Shown: positions 27,401 through 35,989 of the stretch, in pieces
Layout: the number at the start of each line of letters is the position of its first letter
Position numbering within the stretch: position 1 is the first letter of the stretch
Assembly: GCA_964628055.1 (NCBI GenBank)
Contig: CAZVNL010000003.1
Span: forward strand, 1-64,000
Direction: 5' to 3'
Length of the DNA stretch: 64,000 bases
From: CAZBEL01 sp964628055
GTDB lineage: Bacteria; Fidelibacterota; Marinisomatia; Marinisomatales; TCS56
Translations under genes and position numbers: made by a program
The notes under the pieces: model-generated
Database searches by the model: none
What the model was told of the DNA's origin: nothing
What the model saw: the letters and a program-made list of their open reading frames with translations, nothing else

Positions 27401-27648
27401 TTGGAAACCTGTTCGTAGGTCTCTTCCGCTACGGTGGCCGTGAACTTTGCCAGATCGAGCTTGTCTGAATAATAGTAAATGTCAAAATGGGGGGTGGAGA
27501 TGTACGACCAGTCAAAATCCCGGTATTGGACTTTGTTTTGACCAAAACTTTGCCCTAAAACGATCCCTGTGAATATCCAGAGATAGACGATAAAGATATT
27601 CCTCACGCCCGCTAAACGTCCTGTTTGTATTCCTGTTCCACTAAACAT
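24457..27648 (-). CDS. secreted fusion: MA-type metalloprotease, TolB-like propeller and outer-membrane beta-barrel
   Basis: A signal peptide (IFIVYLWIFTGIVLGQSFGQ) is followed by a gluzincin-like domain with HELVH (146-150) and NEGLAEY (from 179), the zinc ligands of peptidase MA. Residues about 310-630 hold PD40/TolB propeller blades (SPDGSKIAVLTDRSGYADIY, AWSPDGNKIAFVGN, AWSPDGTKIAFVSDR). The last 380 residues are aromatic-rich beta strands resembling a surface-antigen/BamA-type barrel and end in SLGPDF. Together this suggests an outer-membrane anchored periplasmic protease. The start is uncertain: ATG 27648 (used here), a longer frame to 27693, or GTG 27606 just before the signal peptide. 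The gene stands alone and diverges from lpxH. Confidence 0.85.
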   Translation of the reverse strand: MFSGTGIQTGRLAGVRNIFIVYLWIFTGIVLGQSFGQNKVQYRDFDWSYISTPHFDIYYYSDKLDLAKFTATVAEETYEQVSKHLRWTLNKRVSIIVYHSHNDFQQTNVTWEYMVEGIGGVTELFKNRVVIPFEGNYSQFRHVIHHELVHAVINDMVYGGTIQSIISGRVKLRIPLWANEGLAEYLSTNWDTQADMIMRDLSIHEQIPTIEELDYYLAYKGGQSVWRFIAEKYGREKIGEIFSDMKKLQRAEKGFERALGMDYEDLTKQWHKYLKKDYWPDVAGRDEIEDIAKRLTDHKELQNYFNISPTISPDGSKIAVLTDRSGYADIYLINAIDGKDIKRLVKGNRSIDFEELKWLQPGISWAPDNRRVVIAAKSGRRDALYLIDINTKKKRKQSFDLDGLFTAAWSPDGNKIAFVGNTDNASDIYVYDLQTKQLTNLTRDIFSDSEPAWSPDGTKIAFVSDRRNHLQPGVGVDSTFDMAEYDYSNKDIYVVDLATGTLQRITVTDYDENYPTWAHTVNKLLYTADRNGVWNLYVYDFNSQMTTALTNVLTGIFQPSLSADDNLLAFSGYSDVGWDIYTINNPLGLTPKEVPVTNYVQNKDKTGEYVTDLRRNKRGVKVPEEEGIADYSGWIFAPEYTHMNEPLADSAPVQETIPPESSRTESGEFIPRPYITRFTLDFINGYASYNNVFGASGMTMFAFSDILGDNQIFFGTELVLTLENSDYFFSYAYLKQRTDLFFTFFHVADFFGAGSTIGRLRHYSLMTFLSRPFNRFNRLEGGAAYHTIDYRIFTQTIFGEVIEQKEYRQGFSVLIPSISWVYDNSIFDATGPIDGFRENTTFTVSPGWGKTDMQFQTIKIDLRRYFRIGRSYSFATRLMLGHSGGSDAQKFLLGGLPNWILGYGETDGKPDQGRFREVILDTSRESMLKDIYFSEYALPVRGYRYMDRFGKNVALANFEFRFPFIRYLATGFPRGVIGNIQGHAFFDIGAAWDRGAEFRDRALLKEKYSDANLPARFSPVIKGIGLGIKFNMGFALLRIDAAWDVEPDGYSKPQYYFSLGPDF

Positions 27649-27844
27649 GGTTCCAATATTCGGAAAAATACAGATGAATCCTCCATGTTGCAATACTTCA
27701 GTGCAATTTTTATGTCACTAACGCGACAAAATCTCCAGCACCCAAATTTCCACCCTGGGTCCCCACTAACCAACAGCTCACAATGGGCTGACACCTGACA
27801 ATTCCTTTGCCTCATCACTTTCGTAACGGTAAGTTCATCCGCTT

Positions 27845-28585
27845 ATGGAGTTGCCAGTCTATTTTATTTCCGATTTGCATCTCATGCTCACCCCATCTGA
27901 ACGGGAAGCTCGAAAGTTGCGAAAACTGTCCCGCTTCTTCCAGGAGGTGCAGAACACGGGGGGAACCCTCTTCTTAGTGGGAGATATTTTCGACTTCTAT
28001 TTTGAGTATTATGACACCATTCCCAAAACATATTTCCGTATCTTTAATTGGCTGTACACTTTAAAGAACAACGGTATAGAAATCCATTACGTATTGGGGA
28101 ATCACGATTACTGGGTAAAGGAATTTGTCACGGAGACAATAACCACCAAAACTTACTTCGACGACACCCAATTTGAATTGGTTGGTAAACAGTTTTACCT
28201 GACGCATGGGGATGGTGTTCTTTCCTGGGATCGAGGTTATCGGCTTTTAAAGTACATTATCCGCAGTCGGTGGTGTATCTGGGGATTTCGCTGGCTACAC
28301 CCGCGGTTAGGATATCGTTTTGCCCGTTGGATCTCGGACCGAGGCCATCATTACACCCACACCGAAGAGTATAACCAGATGGTTTTCCAGGAACTAAAAA
28401 CGTTTGCCGAACGCCTCACCGCCCAGGGGAGTGATTACGTCATCAGCGGACATTATCACCAAGCCAATATGGCCGCAGTCAACGGGGGAACGTTGCTGGT
28501 ACTTGGAGACTGGATAAATTATTTCTCTTATGGTTATTTTGACGGGGATGAACTCCAACTAAAATTCTGGGAAAGGGATGAATAA
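27845..28585 (+). CDS. lpxH: LpxH-type UDP-2,3-diacylglucosamine diphosphatase
   Basis: This 246-residue calcineurin-like metallophosphoesterase has all metal ligands in order: SDLHL (D10, H12), GDIFDF (D47, D50), GNHD (N86, H87, D88), LTHGD and SGHYHQ near the C-terminus. Length and the DRGYRLLKYIIRSR region fit the LpxH/LpxH2 group, which cleaves UDP-diacyl-GlcN to lipid X in lipid A synthesis. The presence of Kdo genes in the window supports that role. It overlaps the HEAT-repeat lipoprotein gene by eight bases. Confidence 0.85.
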   Translation: MELPVYFISDLHLMLTPSEREARKLRKLSRFFQEVQNTGGTLFLVGDIFDFYFEYYDTIPKTYFRIFNWLYTLKNNGIEIHYVLGNHDYWVKEFVTETITTKTYFDDTQFELVGKQFYLTHGDGVLSWDRGYRLLKYIIRSRWCIWGFRWLHPRLGYRFARWISDRGHHYTHTEEYNQMVFQELKTFAERLTAQGSDYVISGHYHQANMAAVNGGTLLVLGDWINYFSYGYFDGDELQLKFWERDE

Positions 28586-29699
28586 GCTCCTCATCGTCCT
28601 GCTATCGGCAGCCCTGGCTTTTTCCGGCTGCACCATGGTGAAAAAGTTATTCGGTAAAAAAGGTTTTGAAGGAACCTCCGTTGGGGACGTGGAGATGTTG
28701 CGTTTAGCTTATCAAGAGGGGAAACTCCAGGCCCTGGAAGAGCTTATCAGCATGTACAATGACTCCAATTTACCTTTTGATGTACGGATAGCCGCCGGGA
28801 AAGCCCTGGCGGAAACCCACCATCCAACAGCTTTAAATGCCCTTGCCAAGGTGGTAGCGGATGCCGAAGCCCTGGACCTTACCCTCATGGAAGCTTCCAT
28901 CGAACTCCTGGCCACCTTTCGGGACAACCCTAAAGCCGCCGACGCCATGGTGGCTGCCATGCATCAAGTCGATGAAAAAAGCAATCACCTGTACATGACC
29001 CTGGTTAAGAATTTGAACCGGGTACGGACCAAAGACCAGGTCCTGGCGCTGCTTGACCTGTACGAAGCGGCCCGTTCCAACGTTACCCGTACCGACAAAC
29101 TCCTGGCCGAAACCCTGGGCGCCATCGGATCCCAGGAAGTCATCCCCATTCTGGTGTCCATTGCCAAAGACCCGGAAATCAACGTGGGTGTTCGGAACCG
29201 GGCGGTGGAAATTTTAGGGCGGAAAAATCCTCAAGAAGTGGCGGTCGCCTTTGCGGAGCTATTGGGAGATCCGAACACCAACCTGGAAGTACGGGAATTC
29301 GCCCTCAACACCATCGCCGGAGTACGCGAAGAAAACCTCGTCCTTTCATTAATCGATACTTACAATATGGGGAAAAAGCAGTATTACAGTTTGGTCCAAA
29401 CCCTATTAGAAGCTCTGGGGGAGTTTGACGATCCTCAAATCAAGCGGGCCATCGTGGAAATTGCCTTGAGCGAAGACTTCCCCCTTCCTATTCGTAAAAA
29501 GGCCATTGGTAATTTAGGGAAGATGGGGGATCCTTCAGTGGTACCACCTTTTCTGGAGCTATTGAAAGATCCCCGGAATTATACCCTCTATTACCCGATC
29601 CATGACCTGATCCAGACCCTGGGAGTTCAGGATCAATACCAGGAACCCATGCGCCGCTTTGCCCTGCAAGCCCAAATGCAGGAGCGCGCCCATGAATAG
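28578..29699 (+). CDS. HEAT-repeat lipoprotein
   Basis: This 373-residue protein has a signal peptide and lipobox (LAFSGC, lipidated C18). From residue about 35 on it is built of repeated helical pairs typical of HEAT/armadillo repeats, such as PFDVRIAAGKALAE, PEINVGVRNRAVEILGRK and PLPIRKKAIGNLGKM, each about 35-40 residues. HEAT solenoids mediate protein binding. It lies between lpxH (8-base overlap) and an exported FxLYD-like protein (8-base overlap), so it may belong to an envelope function. No enzyme motif is seen. Confidence 0.85.
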   Translation: MNKLLIVLLSAALAFSGCTMVKKLFGKKGFEGTSVGDVEMLRLAYQEGKLQALEELISMYNDSNLPFDVRIAAGKALAETHHPTALNALAKVVADAEALDLTLMEASIELLATFRDNPKAADAMVAAMHQVDEKSNHLYMTLVKNLNRVRTKDQVLALLDLYEAARSNVTRTDKLLAETLGAIGSQEVIPILVSIAKDPEINVGVRNRAVEILGRKNPQEVAVAFAELLGDPNTNLEVREFALNTIAGVREENLVLSLIDTYNMGKKQYYSLVQTLLEALGEFDDPQIKRAIVEIALSEDFPLPIRKKAIGNLGKMGDPSVVPPFLELLKDPRNYTLYYPIHDLIQTLGVQDQYQEPMRRFALQAQMQERAHE

Positions 29700-30459
29700 C
29701 CGTTGGTTTCTTATCGCCGGCCTGGTTGCCCTGGGCTTTTCTCAACCGCCCGACACTACGGACACCACAACCGCCTCGCAAGTTACTCCCCTACCGGAAA
29801 TACAAGCCGTAGGCGATACCTCTATATACCTCCCGGAAGGGAAACCCTTCTTCGAAGTGAAATCCAACTTGGAGTCTCTCCAACATCAAATCGACTCTTT
29901 GAAACAGGTTCTCAAAGTGTACGAGAAGAAACAACCGTTACCCACCATTAATGAGGAATTGTTGAATCTCATTAAAGTGCCCCAATTCCAACACCGCATC
30001 GAACTTACTAACGGCACGGTGGTCATGGGGAAAATCATTCAGGAATCCCTGGAAGAAATTATCGTCCAAACCAGTATTGGTCGTTTGGCCATTGACCGTG
30101 ATAAAGTGGTCAACATTACTGAAGAGCTACCTCCCCATGCTGAGGTGGAGTTAGTGAGCGAACCTTTCGTAAATGTATTCCCGGATCGAGAAGAAATCAC
30201 CGGACTGGTAAAAAACACGGGGAAAATTCGGGCCGATTTCGTACGGGTTGTGGCAAACCTATGGGCCCTCACTACCGAACTGGCTGCTCAGGATTCCGCT
30301 TTTATTAACGGAAAAGAAGTGAAATACCGTAGCGGGGTCATCACCGACACGGCTCTGGAACCGGGAGCCTCGGCCCCCTTCCGAATTATCGTCCCTTTAA
30401 ACGAGAAGACTGCTGTGGAATACCGGACCTACGATATCCGTTGGTCCGAAGTAGAATAA
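29692..30459 (+). CDS. exported protein with FxLYD-like domain
   Basis: It has 255 residues from ATG 29692, which has GGAG upstream and begins a signal peptide (NSRWFLIAGLVALGFSQ). A Thr/Pro-rich linker (about 18-45) precedes a coiled-coil segment (SLQHQIDSLKQVLKVYEKK). A small beta domain (IELTNGTVVMGKI ... IVQTSIGRLAIDRDKVVNI) follows. Last is an FxLYD-type domain with EITGLVKNTGKIRADFVRV and TALEPGASAPFRI. Such domains occur in cell-surface proteins of unknown function. It is translationally coupled to the HEAT lipoprotein. Confidence 0.75.
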   Translation: MNSRWFLIAGLVALGFSQPPDTTDTTTASQVTPLPEIQAVGDTSIYLPEGKPFFEVKSNLESLQHQIDSLKQVLKVYEKKQPLPTINEELLNLIKVPQFQHRIELTNGTVVMGKIIQESLEEIIVQTSIGRLAIDRDKVVNITEELPPHAEVELVSEPFVNVFPDREEITGLVKNTGKIRADFVRVVANLWALTTELAAQDSAFINGKEVKYRSGVITDTALEPGASAPFRIIVPLNEKTAVEYRTYDIRWSEVE

Positions 30460-30464
30460 AGTTA

Positions 30465-30488
30465 GCGGGTTTTCCTTTTTTAACCCGC
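30465..30488. terminator. possible bidirectional hairpin between converging genes
   Basis: GCGGGTT and AACCCGC form a 7-bp stem with a 10-base T-rich loop, between the FxLYD gene (plus) and argF (minus), which converge here. There is no clear T-run after the stem on either strand, so it is a weak candidate. Confidence 0.4.
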
Positions 30489-30551
30489 AAGAAAATACCC
30501 TGGACGTGAATTACTTTCTAAAGAAAATGTCCTTGGTTTTGAACTGCTGTG

Positions 30552-31469
30552 TTAACTGCTACCTGCCAGAGTGACCATGATGGCGTCCTGAACATGGAGG
30601 CGATTTTCCGCCTGCTGGAAAACGATGGAATAGTCCGCCTCCATTACCTCATCCGTAACTTCCCGGCCCCGCTCCGCCGGTAGGCAGTGCATAAAGAAGG
30701 TGTTCTTTTCTGTAGCTTGCATGAGCGTTGCATTCACCTGGAAAGGTCTAAAGACCCGTTCACGCTCAGCAATCTCTTCTTTCTGGCCCATGGACGCCCA
30801 CACATCGGTATACACCACGTCGGCCCCGACCACAGCTTTCATCGGATCGTGGACGACGGTTATGGAGGAGCGTCCGGTCTTTTGGGCAATAGCGACGGTA
30901 GCAGGATCCGGTTCATAGTCTTCCGGACAGGCGCAGACGAATTCCAGGGGGAATACGGCGGCCAACCGGAGCCAGGAATGCACCACATTGTTGCCATCTC
31001 CCAGATAGGCAATTTTCAATCCGTCCAACGCTTGTTTCCGTTCCCAGATGGTGAAAATATCCGCCATAATTTGGCAGGGATGGTTGTAATCGGTAAGGCC
31101 ATTAATTACCGGGATGGTCGCATGTTGCGCCAATTCCAAGAGGTGGGCGTGGTCAAAGAGCCGGGCCACGATGAGGTCATTATAACGATTTAATAACCGG
31201 GCGATGTCCTTGATAGCTTCCCGCTTACCAATTCCGATATCAGCAGGCCCCAGAAAAATGGCGTGGCCTCCCATCCAGGAAAAACCGGTTTCGAACGAAA
31301 CCCGGGTACGGGCGGAGGGCTTGGCAAATATCATTGCCAGGGAACGGTCCTGGAAAGGTTTGAACCGTTCCCGACGGTGAAATTTCTCCTTTAACTCCTT
31401 GGCCAAGTGCAGGATTTCCCATAACTCATCAGCCGTGAAATCATCAAGCTGGAGAAAATCTCGCTTCAC
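30552..31469 (-). CDS. argF: ornithine carbamoyltransferase
   Basis: It makes citrulline from ornithine and carbamoyl phosphate in arginine synthesis. The 305-residue protein has the carbamoyl-phosphate loop SARTR (52-56), NHPCQ (H130-P131-C132-Q133) and the ornithine-side HCLP motif in FMHCLPAERGREVTDEV. These mark it as OTCase rather than aspartate carbamoyltransferase. The GTG start is preceded by AGGAAGGT. It is the last gene of the long kdsB-to-argF run, 25 bases after hflC; no other arg genes are in the window. Confidence 0.94.
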   Translation of the reverse strand: MKRDFLQLDDFTADELWEILHLAKELKEKFHRRERFKPFQDRSLAMIFAKPSARTRVSFETGFSWMGGHAIFLGPADIGIGKREAIKDIARLLNRYNDLIVARLFDHAHLLELAQHATIPVINGLTDYNHPCQIMADIFTIWERKQALDGLKIAYLGDGNNVVHSWLRLAAVFPLEFVCACPEDYEPDPATVAIAQKTGRSSITVVHDPMKAVVGADVVYTDVWASMGQKEEIAERERVFRPFQVNATLMQATEKNTFFMHCLPAERGREVTDEVMEADYSIVFQQAENRLHVQDAIMVTLAGSS

Positions 31470-31494
31470 GCCACCTTCCTTTCTTGCGTGGTCG

Positions 31495-32340
31495 TCACTG
31501 ATTTAACATTTCGAATAACTTCGAGTCGGCTGGTAGAACCAAGGTGGTTTTATCATCAATGATCTTTTGATAAGCTTCCAGGATGCGCATGAACTCGTAG
31601 AAGTCGGGATCAGAGGAAAAAGTCTGAGCGTAAATATCCACTGCCTTGGCATCCCCTTCACCCTTAATCTCTTCAGCCTGTTTGTAAGCCTCGGCCAGGA
31701 TGACGGTCTTTTCCTTATCGGTCAAAGCCCGGATTTTCTTGGCCTCCTCTTCACCTTCCGACCGGAAGCGATTGGCTTGTCGTTTCCGCTCCGCATCCAT
31801 ACGAGCATAGATGGACTTTTCATTCTCCTGGGGCAGGTCCACCCGCTTAATACGCACATCCACTACGTCGATCCCATAATCATCGGTAGCGGTGTCGCTG
31901 GCGGCGGTGACCTGGTTCATAATCAACTCCCGGTTTTCGGTGATAATCTCGGACATATTATGGGTGCCTAATACCTGGCGTAACTTGGAGTACACAATAT
32001 CGTCCAACCGAGTGACGGCGTTGGGAATCGCTTGAACCGTCTGCAGAAACAGGAGCGGATCTTTAATTCTCCACCGGACATAGTTATCGACGATGAGAGT
32101 CTTCTTATCCTTGCTTAATATTTCCTCTGGTGGAACGTCGTACTCCAGGAGACGATCATCAAACACCACAGTATTCTGGAACGGCACCGGCAGCTTGAAA
32201 TGCAGGCCCGGTTCCTGGATGGTCCGCACCGGTTTCCCGAATTGCAAAACGACCACCTGCTCTGTTTCGTCCACTACAAAAACGGTGGTGTAGACTATAA
32301 TAATACCTAAAACTATGAGGGCTAAGATCCACTTTTTCAC
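31495..32340 (-). CDS. hflC: HflC, SPFH-domain modulator of FtsH
   Basis: This 281-residue protein has one N-terminal membrane helix (about 4-22) and an SPFH/band-7 domain (VVVLQFGKPVRTIQEPGLHFKLPVPFQ) facing the periplasm. A long charged helix (MDAERKRQANRFRSEGEEEAKKI) is typical of HflC oligomerisation. With HflK it caps FtsH protease in the inner membrane. The GTG start overlaps the hflK stop (GTGA). Confidence 0.93.
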   Translation of the reverse strand: MKKWILALIVLGIIIVYTTVFVVDETEQVVVLQFGKPVRTIQEPGLHFKLPVPFQNTVVFDDRLLEYDVPPEEILSKDKKTLIVDNYVRWRIKDPLLFLQTVQAIPNAVTRLDDIVYSKLRQVLGTHNMSEIITENRELIMNQVTAASDTATDDYGIDVVDVRIKRVDLPQENEKSIYARMDAERKRQANRFRSEGEEEAKKIRALTDKEKTVILAEAYKQAEEIKGEGDAKAVDIYAQTFSSDPDFYEFMRILEAYQKIIDDKTTLVLPADSKLFEMLNQ

Positions 32341-33311
32341 TGCTGACCCCCTTTCTCGTTAGTGAGATTCAAAAGATTGAGAAGGTTGCTGTTCTTCCCT
32401 TTTGGTACAATGTATTTCTGAATCCCCGGTAATATTTTTTCCATGGTCTCTAAGTACATCCGTTTGCGGGTAATATCCTTGGCTTTGCGATACTCTTTAA
32501 GAATGGTTTTAAAACGGGCCACATCTCCTTCGGCTCGTTTAATACGGGCTTCTCGAAACCCTTCCGCCGCTCGAATCATGGCTTCGGCTTCTCCCCGTGC
32601 CTTTGGAATAATATCGTTGCGATACCCTTCCGCTTGGTTAATCATGCGATTCTTATCCTCTTTGGCCGAGGCCACGTCCTTGAATGCGGCAACTACCTGT
32701 TTGGGTGGGGAAACATCCTGAAGCTGCACAGCCACAACCTGAATCCCGGTCTTGTACTTGTCCAAAATCAACTGGAGTAATTCTTTGGATTCCTCCTGGA
32801 TTTGCAACTTTCCGGTTGTGAGGGCTTGATCAATATCATGTCGGCCAATGACCGTGCGGAGGGTGGCTTCGGAAGCTTCACGGACGGTCACCATAGGCCG
32901 TACAAAGTTGAACAAGTAATCGGCGGCGTTCTTGATTTTATATTGGACGATCAATTCCGCATCGACAATGTTCTCATCGCCGGTGAGCATGAGACTTTCA
33001 TTTTCCACCGTACGAAACTGGTTTTTACCCACCGACCGAAAACCGATTTCGATGCGCTTTACCTCCATGACTTTAGGCGTGTCCACTACCTCAATGGGGT
33101 AAGGTAGATGGTAGTTCAACCCGGATTGGGCAATGCGGGTAAACTTACCAAAGGTTCGAACGACGCCCATTTCATCAGGACCCACAACGTAGATTCCCGT
33201 GAGTAGCCAAATGATAAGGGCGATGCTTACAATGGGTATCACTCCCAGGGTAAGCAAGCGTTCTGGGACGCGTATTTCGCGGTCCCCTACAATGATCCGT
33301 CGAAAGGCCAT
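32337..33311 (-). CDS. hflK: HflK, SPFH-domain modulator of FtsH
   Basis: This 324-residue partner of HflC has a membrane helix at about 21-45, an SPFH domain starting VVGPDEMGVVRTFGKFTRI, and a charged helical region (NQAEGYRNDIIPKARGEAEAMIRAAEGFREA). The Gly-rich N-terminus of E. coli HflK is absent. GGAGG lies eight bases upstream of the ATG. Downstream of rpoN by 24 bases. Confidence 0.93.
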   Translation of the reverse strand: MAFRRIIVGDREIRVPERLLTLGVIPIVSIALIIWLLTGIYVVGPDEMGVVRTFGKFTRIAQSGLNYHLPYPIEVVDTPKVMEVKRIEIGFRSVGKNQFRTVENESLMLTGDENIVDAELIVQYKIKNAADYLFNFVRPMVTVREASEATLRTVIGRHDIDQALTTGKLQIQEESKELLQLILDKYKTGIQVVAVQLQDVSPPKQVVAAFKDVASAKEDKNRMINQAEGYRNDIIPKARGEAEAMIRAAEGFREARIKRAEGDVARFKTILKEYRKAKDITRKRMYLETMEKILPGIQKYIVPKGKNSNLLNLLNLTNEKGGQQ

Positions 33312-33335
33312 ACAAATACCTCCCTTTTCTTTAGT

Positions 33336-34685
33336 TTAGAGGGTGCGACGCAACCTGGCTACGGGATAGTGCAACTGTTCACGATACTTCGCCACGGTCC
33401 GGCGAGCCACCGGAAAACCACGCTCATTTAACAGGTGCATTAATTCAGCATCCGTGTAAGGATGGTGCTTATCCTCTTGCTCAATGATTTCCTTCAAAGC
33501 CACTTTAATCTGGTGGGTACTTATCTCCTGGCCAGAGTCTAAAGTAAAGGATTCGGTGAAAAAAAACTTCAGTTCGTACACGCCGAAGGGGGTGTCCACG
33601 TATTTCCCTCTAGTGGAACGACTGATTGTAGAAATATCCATGCCGATATCGTCGGCAATATCCTGGAGCTTCAGGGGTCGTAATTGATCCACAAGACCCT
33701 GGAAAAATTCTGGTTGGTGCGCAATAATCGCTTCCATGACTCGCACCAGGGTACGGCGACGTTGCTCGATAGCCTGGATGAACCAGTAGGCAGAATCCAA
33801 TTTTTGCTTAAGGTACCTCTGGGCGGTCGCGTCCATTGGCCCTGTAGACTGAAACATGGCCGCATACTGGCTATTGATACGCAAATCCGGCAACCAGTTG
33901 TCGTTCAGTAAAACCACCCACTTGCCATCTTGTTCCACAACTCTTAAATCGGGTATCACCGTCTGGTCTTTGGTGAGGGATTGCCCCTCCCCGGGCCGGG
34001 GATTCAAATGGGAGATCACCTCCAATGCCTGGGTAAGTTCCTCCTCGGTACACCCGAGACTCCTCAGGATCGCTTCATAACGATGGTTGGCAAGGTTCTC
34101 AAACTGCTTAGCGATAATACGGTAAGCCAAACTCTCCGGATTCCCATCTAACTGCACCAATAAACACTCGCGTAAATTCCGGGCCGCAATCCCAGGGGGA
34201 TTCAAATGCTGAACGACTTTCAAAATACGTTCAACCTCGGCTTCTTCCCGGCCGTACCGATCAGCTATGAGTACCAGGTCCACCGTGAGGTAACCGCGGT
34301 CGTCTATATTCCATAAAATCTCCAGGGCGATTTCCCGTTCCCAATCTTCCAGCTCACACAAGTCTAACTGCTCTACCAAATCGTCGCTAAAATCCCGCCG
34401 TTCGGGCAAGGGCATGTCTGGCGTTTCTTGTCGGGAATCGAACACCCGCGGCGGTTCAAACGTGTCCTCTCGCTCCCAATCCAATTCATTGGGAATCGTC
34501 TCTTCCGGGGTTGGGACTTCTTCCTCTACGGGAGATTCAACCGACTCCAGGACAGGATTGGATTCCAATTCCTCAATAATCTTTTGTTCCAGGTTAATGG
34601 TGTTTAATTGCAACAGAGTCGCCTGCAAGATTTGCTGGGGTGAGAGGATTTGTTTCTGGGCTAACTTTTGCTCTAACCGTACCAT
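33336..34685 (-). CDS. rpoN: RNA polymerase sigma-54 factor
   Basis: The protein has 449 residues. Region I is Gln/Leu-rich (QKQILSPQQILQATLLQLNT) and contacts activators; an acidic region II covers about 45-95. The core-binding domain has the pattern LNPPGIAARNLRECLLVQL, the HTH is near IADDIGMDISTISRSTRGKY, and the RpoN box is ARRTVAKYRE near the C-terminus, which reads the -24 element. It directs transcription with activators such as the NtrC homologue at 15621. It follows lptB by one base, the gene order also known in proteobacteria. Confidence 0.96.
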   Translation of the reverse strand: MVRLEQKLAQKQILSPQQILQATLLQLNTINLEQKIIEELESNPVLESVESPVEEEVPTPEETIPNELDWEREDTFEPPRVFDSRQETPDMPLPERRDFSDDLVEQLDLCELEDWEREIALEILWNIDDRGYLTVDLVLIADRYGREEAEVERILKVVQHLNPPGIAARNLRECLLVQLDGNPESLAYRIIAKQFENLANHRYEAILRSLGCTEEELTQALEVISHLNPRPGEGQSLTKDQTVIPDLRVVEQDGKWVVLLNDNWLPDLRINSQYAAMFQSTGPMDATAQRYLKQKLDSAYWFIQAIEQRRRTLVRVMEAIIAHQPEFFQGLVDQLRPLKLQDIADDIGMDISTISRSTRGKYVDTPFGVYELKFFFTESFTLDSGQEISTHQIKVALKEIIEQEDKHHPYTDAELMHLLNERGFPVARRTVAKYREQLHYPVARLRRTL

Positions 34686-34686
34686 C

Positions 34687-35424
34687 TCATCCCAGCTTGA
34701 ACTGCTCTCCTAAATACAACCATCGCGCCTCGGGATCATTGGCTAAAAATTCAGAAGTCCCCGCCTTCAAAATCTGCCCCTCATAGAGGAGGTAGGAACG
34801 GTCCGTGATAGAAAGCGTCTCGCGCACATTATGATCAGTGATTAAAATTCCAATATTGCGATCTTTCAAACTATGAACCAGGGATTGGATATTCTCCACT
34901 GCAATGGGGTCCACACCGGCAAAAGGTTCATCCAAGAGAATGAAGTCCGGATCCAGGGCCAGGGTTCTACAAATCTCTACGCGCCGACGTTCACCACCAG
35001 AGAGGGTGTTGCCTTTATGTTTTCGCAAGTGGGTAATAGACAAGTCTTCCAGTACTTGGTCGATGCGCTCCTGCCGTTCCGTCTTACCCAACTTCGTTAT
35101 TTCCAACACCAGGTGAATATTGTCTTCCACGGTTAACTTACCGAAAATAGAGGGTTCCTGGGACAGATACCCGATCCCCTGCCGAGACCTGCGATACATG
35201 GCGGCCTGGGTAATTTCTTCATCATCCAAAAATATCCGCCCGCGAGTAGGTTTGATCATCCCCGTAATCATATAAAAGGTGGTGGTTTTGCCAGCACCGT
35301 TGGGACCTAAAAGTCCAATGATTTCGCCTTTCTTCACGTCTAAACTGACATCCGACACGACCATGCGCTTACCATACTTTTTGTACAGTCCCTCGGCGCG
35401 TAAACGTTGGTGACTATTTTTCAT
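34687..35424 (-). CDS. lptB: LPS export ABC transporter ATPase LptB
   Basis: This 245-residue ATPase powers LPS extraction from the inner membrane. Walker A is GPNGAGKTT, the signature LSGGERRRVEICR, Walker B DFILLDEPFAGVDP, and the switch His is in LITDHNVRETL. The strong similarity to LptB around KKGEIIGLLGPNGAG and TFYMITGMIKP sets it apart from amino-acid transport ATPases. It overlaps lptC by 11 bases. LptF/G permeases are not in the window. Confidence 0.95.
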   Translation of the reverse strand: MKNSHQRLRAEGLYKKYGKRMVVSDVSLDVKKGEIIGLLGPNGAGKTTTFYMITGMIKPTRGRIFLDDEEITQAAMYRRSRQGIGYLSQEPSIFGKLTVEDNIHLVLEITKLGKTERQERIDQVLEDLSITHLRKHKGNTLSGGERRRVEICRTLALDPDFILLDEPFAGVDPIAVENIQSLVHSLKDRNIGILITDHNVRETLSITDRSYLLYEGQILKAGTSEFLANDPEARWLYLGEQFKLG

Positions 35425-35968
35425 CTTGCCCTCGCTGCGTTACGCCAGAAGGGTTTAGTATCTTCCAGTGTTCCAGGCTCACGTCGGACTCGAAACCTAC
35501 ACCATAAAGGGTATCCCCGTTTTCGGTGGTGAGCATGATGGGGTCGTCGGTGTAGATCATCTCTAACGCGGAATTCCACGCCAAGGTGTCCGTAAACAGG
35601 GTAACGCCACTGTCCGACTCCACGATCACCTCCTGTATCGCAGTCATAAAGTTGGATTTTTCATCCACTTCGGCCCGCTGAGATACCAACTTGGTCGTAT
35701 GAACTTCCCTGGTATTGTAAAAATCAGCCTCCACGCCCTGATCCAAAAGAATGTACTGTTTTTGGCTATATTTCTCTAAATGTCCCGAGCGTACTACCGC
35801 TCGCTGCAACCCCTCGTTCGTGAGGAAAATCGTAACCCCCCAGCTTTCCTGGTCAGGCCGCCCTTCCCGGCTCTCTCCCTGGGGTACGGAACCGGGAGAG
35901 GAGCACGACATAACGAATAAGCTAGCGAGCAGGAAAGCGAAGGCTAATACGGGACGAAAAAAGTGCAT
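35414..35968 (-). CDS. lptC: LptC-like LPS export protein (lipoprotein form)
   Basis: This 184-residue protein has a signal peptide ending in a lipobox (FVMSC, Cys22), so it may be lipid-anchored rather than TM-anchored like E. coli LptC. The mature part is beta-rich with LptC/OstA-type strands (EADFYNTREVHTTKLVSQRAEV, ENGDTLYGVGFESD). It would pass LPS from the LptBFG complex to the periplasmic bridge. Its place between kdsC and lptB supports this. No lptA follows. Confidence 0.82.
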   Translation of the reverse strand: MHFFRPVLAFAFLLASLFVMSCSSPGSVPQGESREGRPDQESWGVTIFLTNEGLQRAVVRSGHLEKYSQKQYILLDQGVEADFYNTREVHTTKLVSQRAEVDEKSNFMTAIQEVIVESDSGVTLFTDTLAWNSALEMIYTDDPIMLTTENGDTLYGVGFESDVSLEHWKILNPSGVTQRGQDEK

Positions 35969-35989
35969 TGTTCCCCACCTTCGGAATAG

